Positions 63,679 through 64,000 of a stretch of DNA of 64,000 nucleotides are shown one piece after another. The notes under the pieces were generated by a model. It was not told the origin of the DNA. It made no database searches and saw only the letters and a program-made list of their open reading frames with translations. The DNA is from Streptococcus parasanguinis CC87K (GTDB taxonomy: Bacteria > Bacillota > Bacilli > Lactobacillales > Streptococcaceae), in the NCBI RefSeq assembly GCF_000507765.1, contig NZ_KI669401.1:248001-312000 (forward strand). The letters are read 5' to 3'. Position 1 is the first letter of the stretch; every line of letters starts with the position of its first letter. A program made the position numbers and the translations under genes.

Positions 63679-64000
63679 TGTCAGTATTATCTATAGTTAT
63701 GTTGGTAGCTTCAATCTTTTTCCTTTATTTAGTCATTAGAAATATCAACAAAAATAATATCTTATTTGAACAGGCATTCATGTGGATTGTTATCAGTCTT
63801 GTCATGATTGTAATTTCAGTGTTTGATTCTATTCCTGGATACTTTGCTAAATTACTTGGATTTGAATTGACCTCCAATTTTCTATTGTCTCTTACTATTT
63901 TTTTCCTGTTGGTCATTGGATTTTTGCAAACCATGACTTTGTCAAAACAAAAAGAACAGATAAAGCATTTAGTTCAAGAATTATCTATTTTAATAAGTCA
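63678..64000 (+). CDS. DUF2304 membrane protein, 5' part (cut by window end)
   Basis: The frame starts with ATG at 63678, overlapping the preceding stop by one base (TAATG), and is open to the end. The 107 visible residues have three hydrophobic segments (about 3-20, 36-52 and 75-92) followed by a Lys/Gln-rich stretch (SKQKEQIKHLVQEL), the usual DUF2304 layout. These small proteins sit next to GT2 genes in rhamnan and capsule loci and probably form a membrane anchor for the soluble transferase. Confidence 0.82.
   Translation, partial: MSVLSIVMLVASIFFLYLVIRNINKNNILFEQAFMWIVISLVMIVISVFDSIPGYFAKLLGFELTSNFLLSLTIFFLLVIGFLQTMTLSKQKEQIKHLVQELSILIS

Overview
The window is a stretch of a low-GC Gram-positive chromosome, almost certainly a viridans-type Streptococcus (mitis / sanguinis / parasanguinis side of the genus). 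The evidence is the tmRNA tag AKNNNSYALAA, the CiaR-CiaH two-component system, the Mn exporter MntE, SpxA, PgdA, a double pstB phosphate operon, the pfkA-pyk pair and the macromolecular-synthesis pair dnaG-rpoD. The species assignment is inference from gene content and order; no search was run.

Layout. 1-909: the 3' half of an LPXTG-anchored adhesin with a pure-serine linker. 1027-5979: DUF4044-obgE-small ORF-ridA, then the tightly overlapping rapZ-yvcK-whiA block. 6022-6158: an unexplained multi-hairpin element. 6269-13317: ferredoxin/flavodoxin-NADP reductase, rpsU, mscL, dnaG-rpoD, a MIP18/SufT-like protein and an ABC exporter pair. 13421-13867: tmRNA and tRNA-Ser(GGA). 13951-20451: dnaE, pfkA, pyk and a signal-peptidase-like protein that appears to lack its catalytic residues. 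20550-22670: a polar amino-acid ABC importer. 22852-35076: mntE, pcrA, DUF2130, a hydrolase, a disulfide oxidoreductase, truB-ribF, spx, UPF0223, an inositol-phosphatase-like gene and rsmF. 35184-42793: pstS-C-A-B1-B2-phoU and pepN.

The accessory part starts at about 42.8 kb. A complete IS3-family element (43210-44644, with terminal inverted repeats, a 3-bp target duplication and a classical -1 frameshift heptamer) has landed in a decayed interspersed repeat. Next comes an AgrC/ComD-type kinase with a LytTR regulator, divergent from a two-gene ABC exporter, with tandem 21/22-bp-spaced repeats between them that look like the LytTR binding site. Then follow bioY with a BirA-like operator, a Gly/Gln/Pro-rich membrane protein, ciaRH, gloA, pgdA (possibly leaderless), a DEAD-box helicase and an oxidoreductase. 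The window ends in a visibly AT-richer surface-polysaccharide locus: rmlD, acyltransferase, flippase, three glycosyltransferases and a truncated DUF2304 gene.

A hairpin-rich interspersed repeat of about 178 bp, with inverted termini, occurs as four nearly identical copies (22674, 31987, 48574, 52612), always at gene 3' ends. One copy supplies the last residues and the stop codon of ribF. No gene cluster in the window is clearly a wholly new system. The most interesting items are the dyad-less signal-peptidase paralogue, the PstB2 with an altered H-loop, the LytTR-controlled exporter, the repeat family and the structured element at 6 kb.
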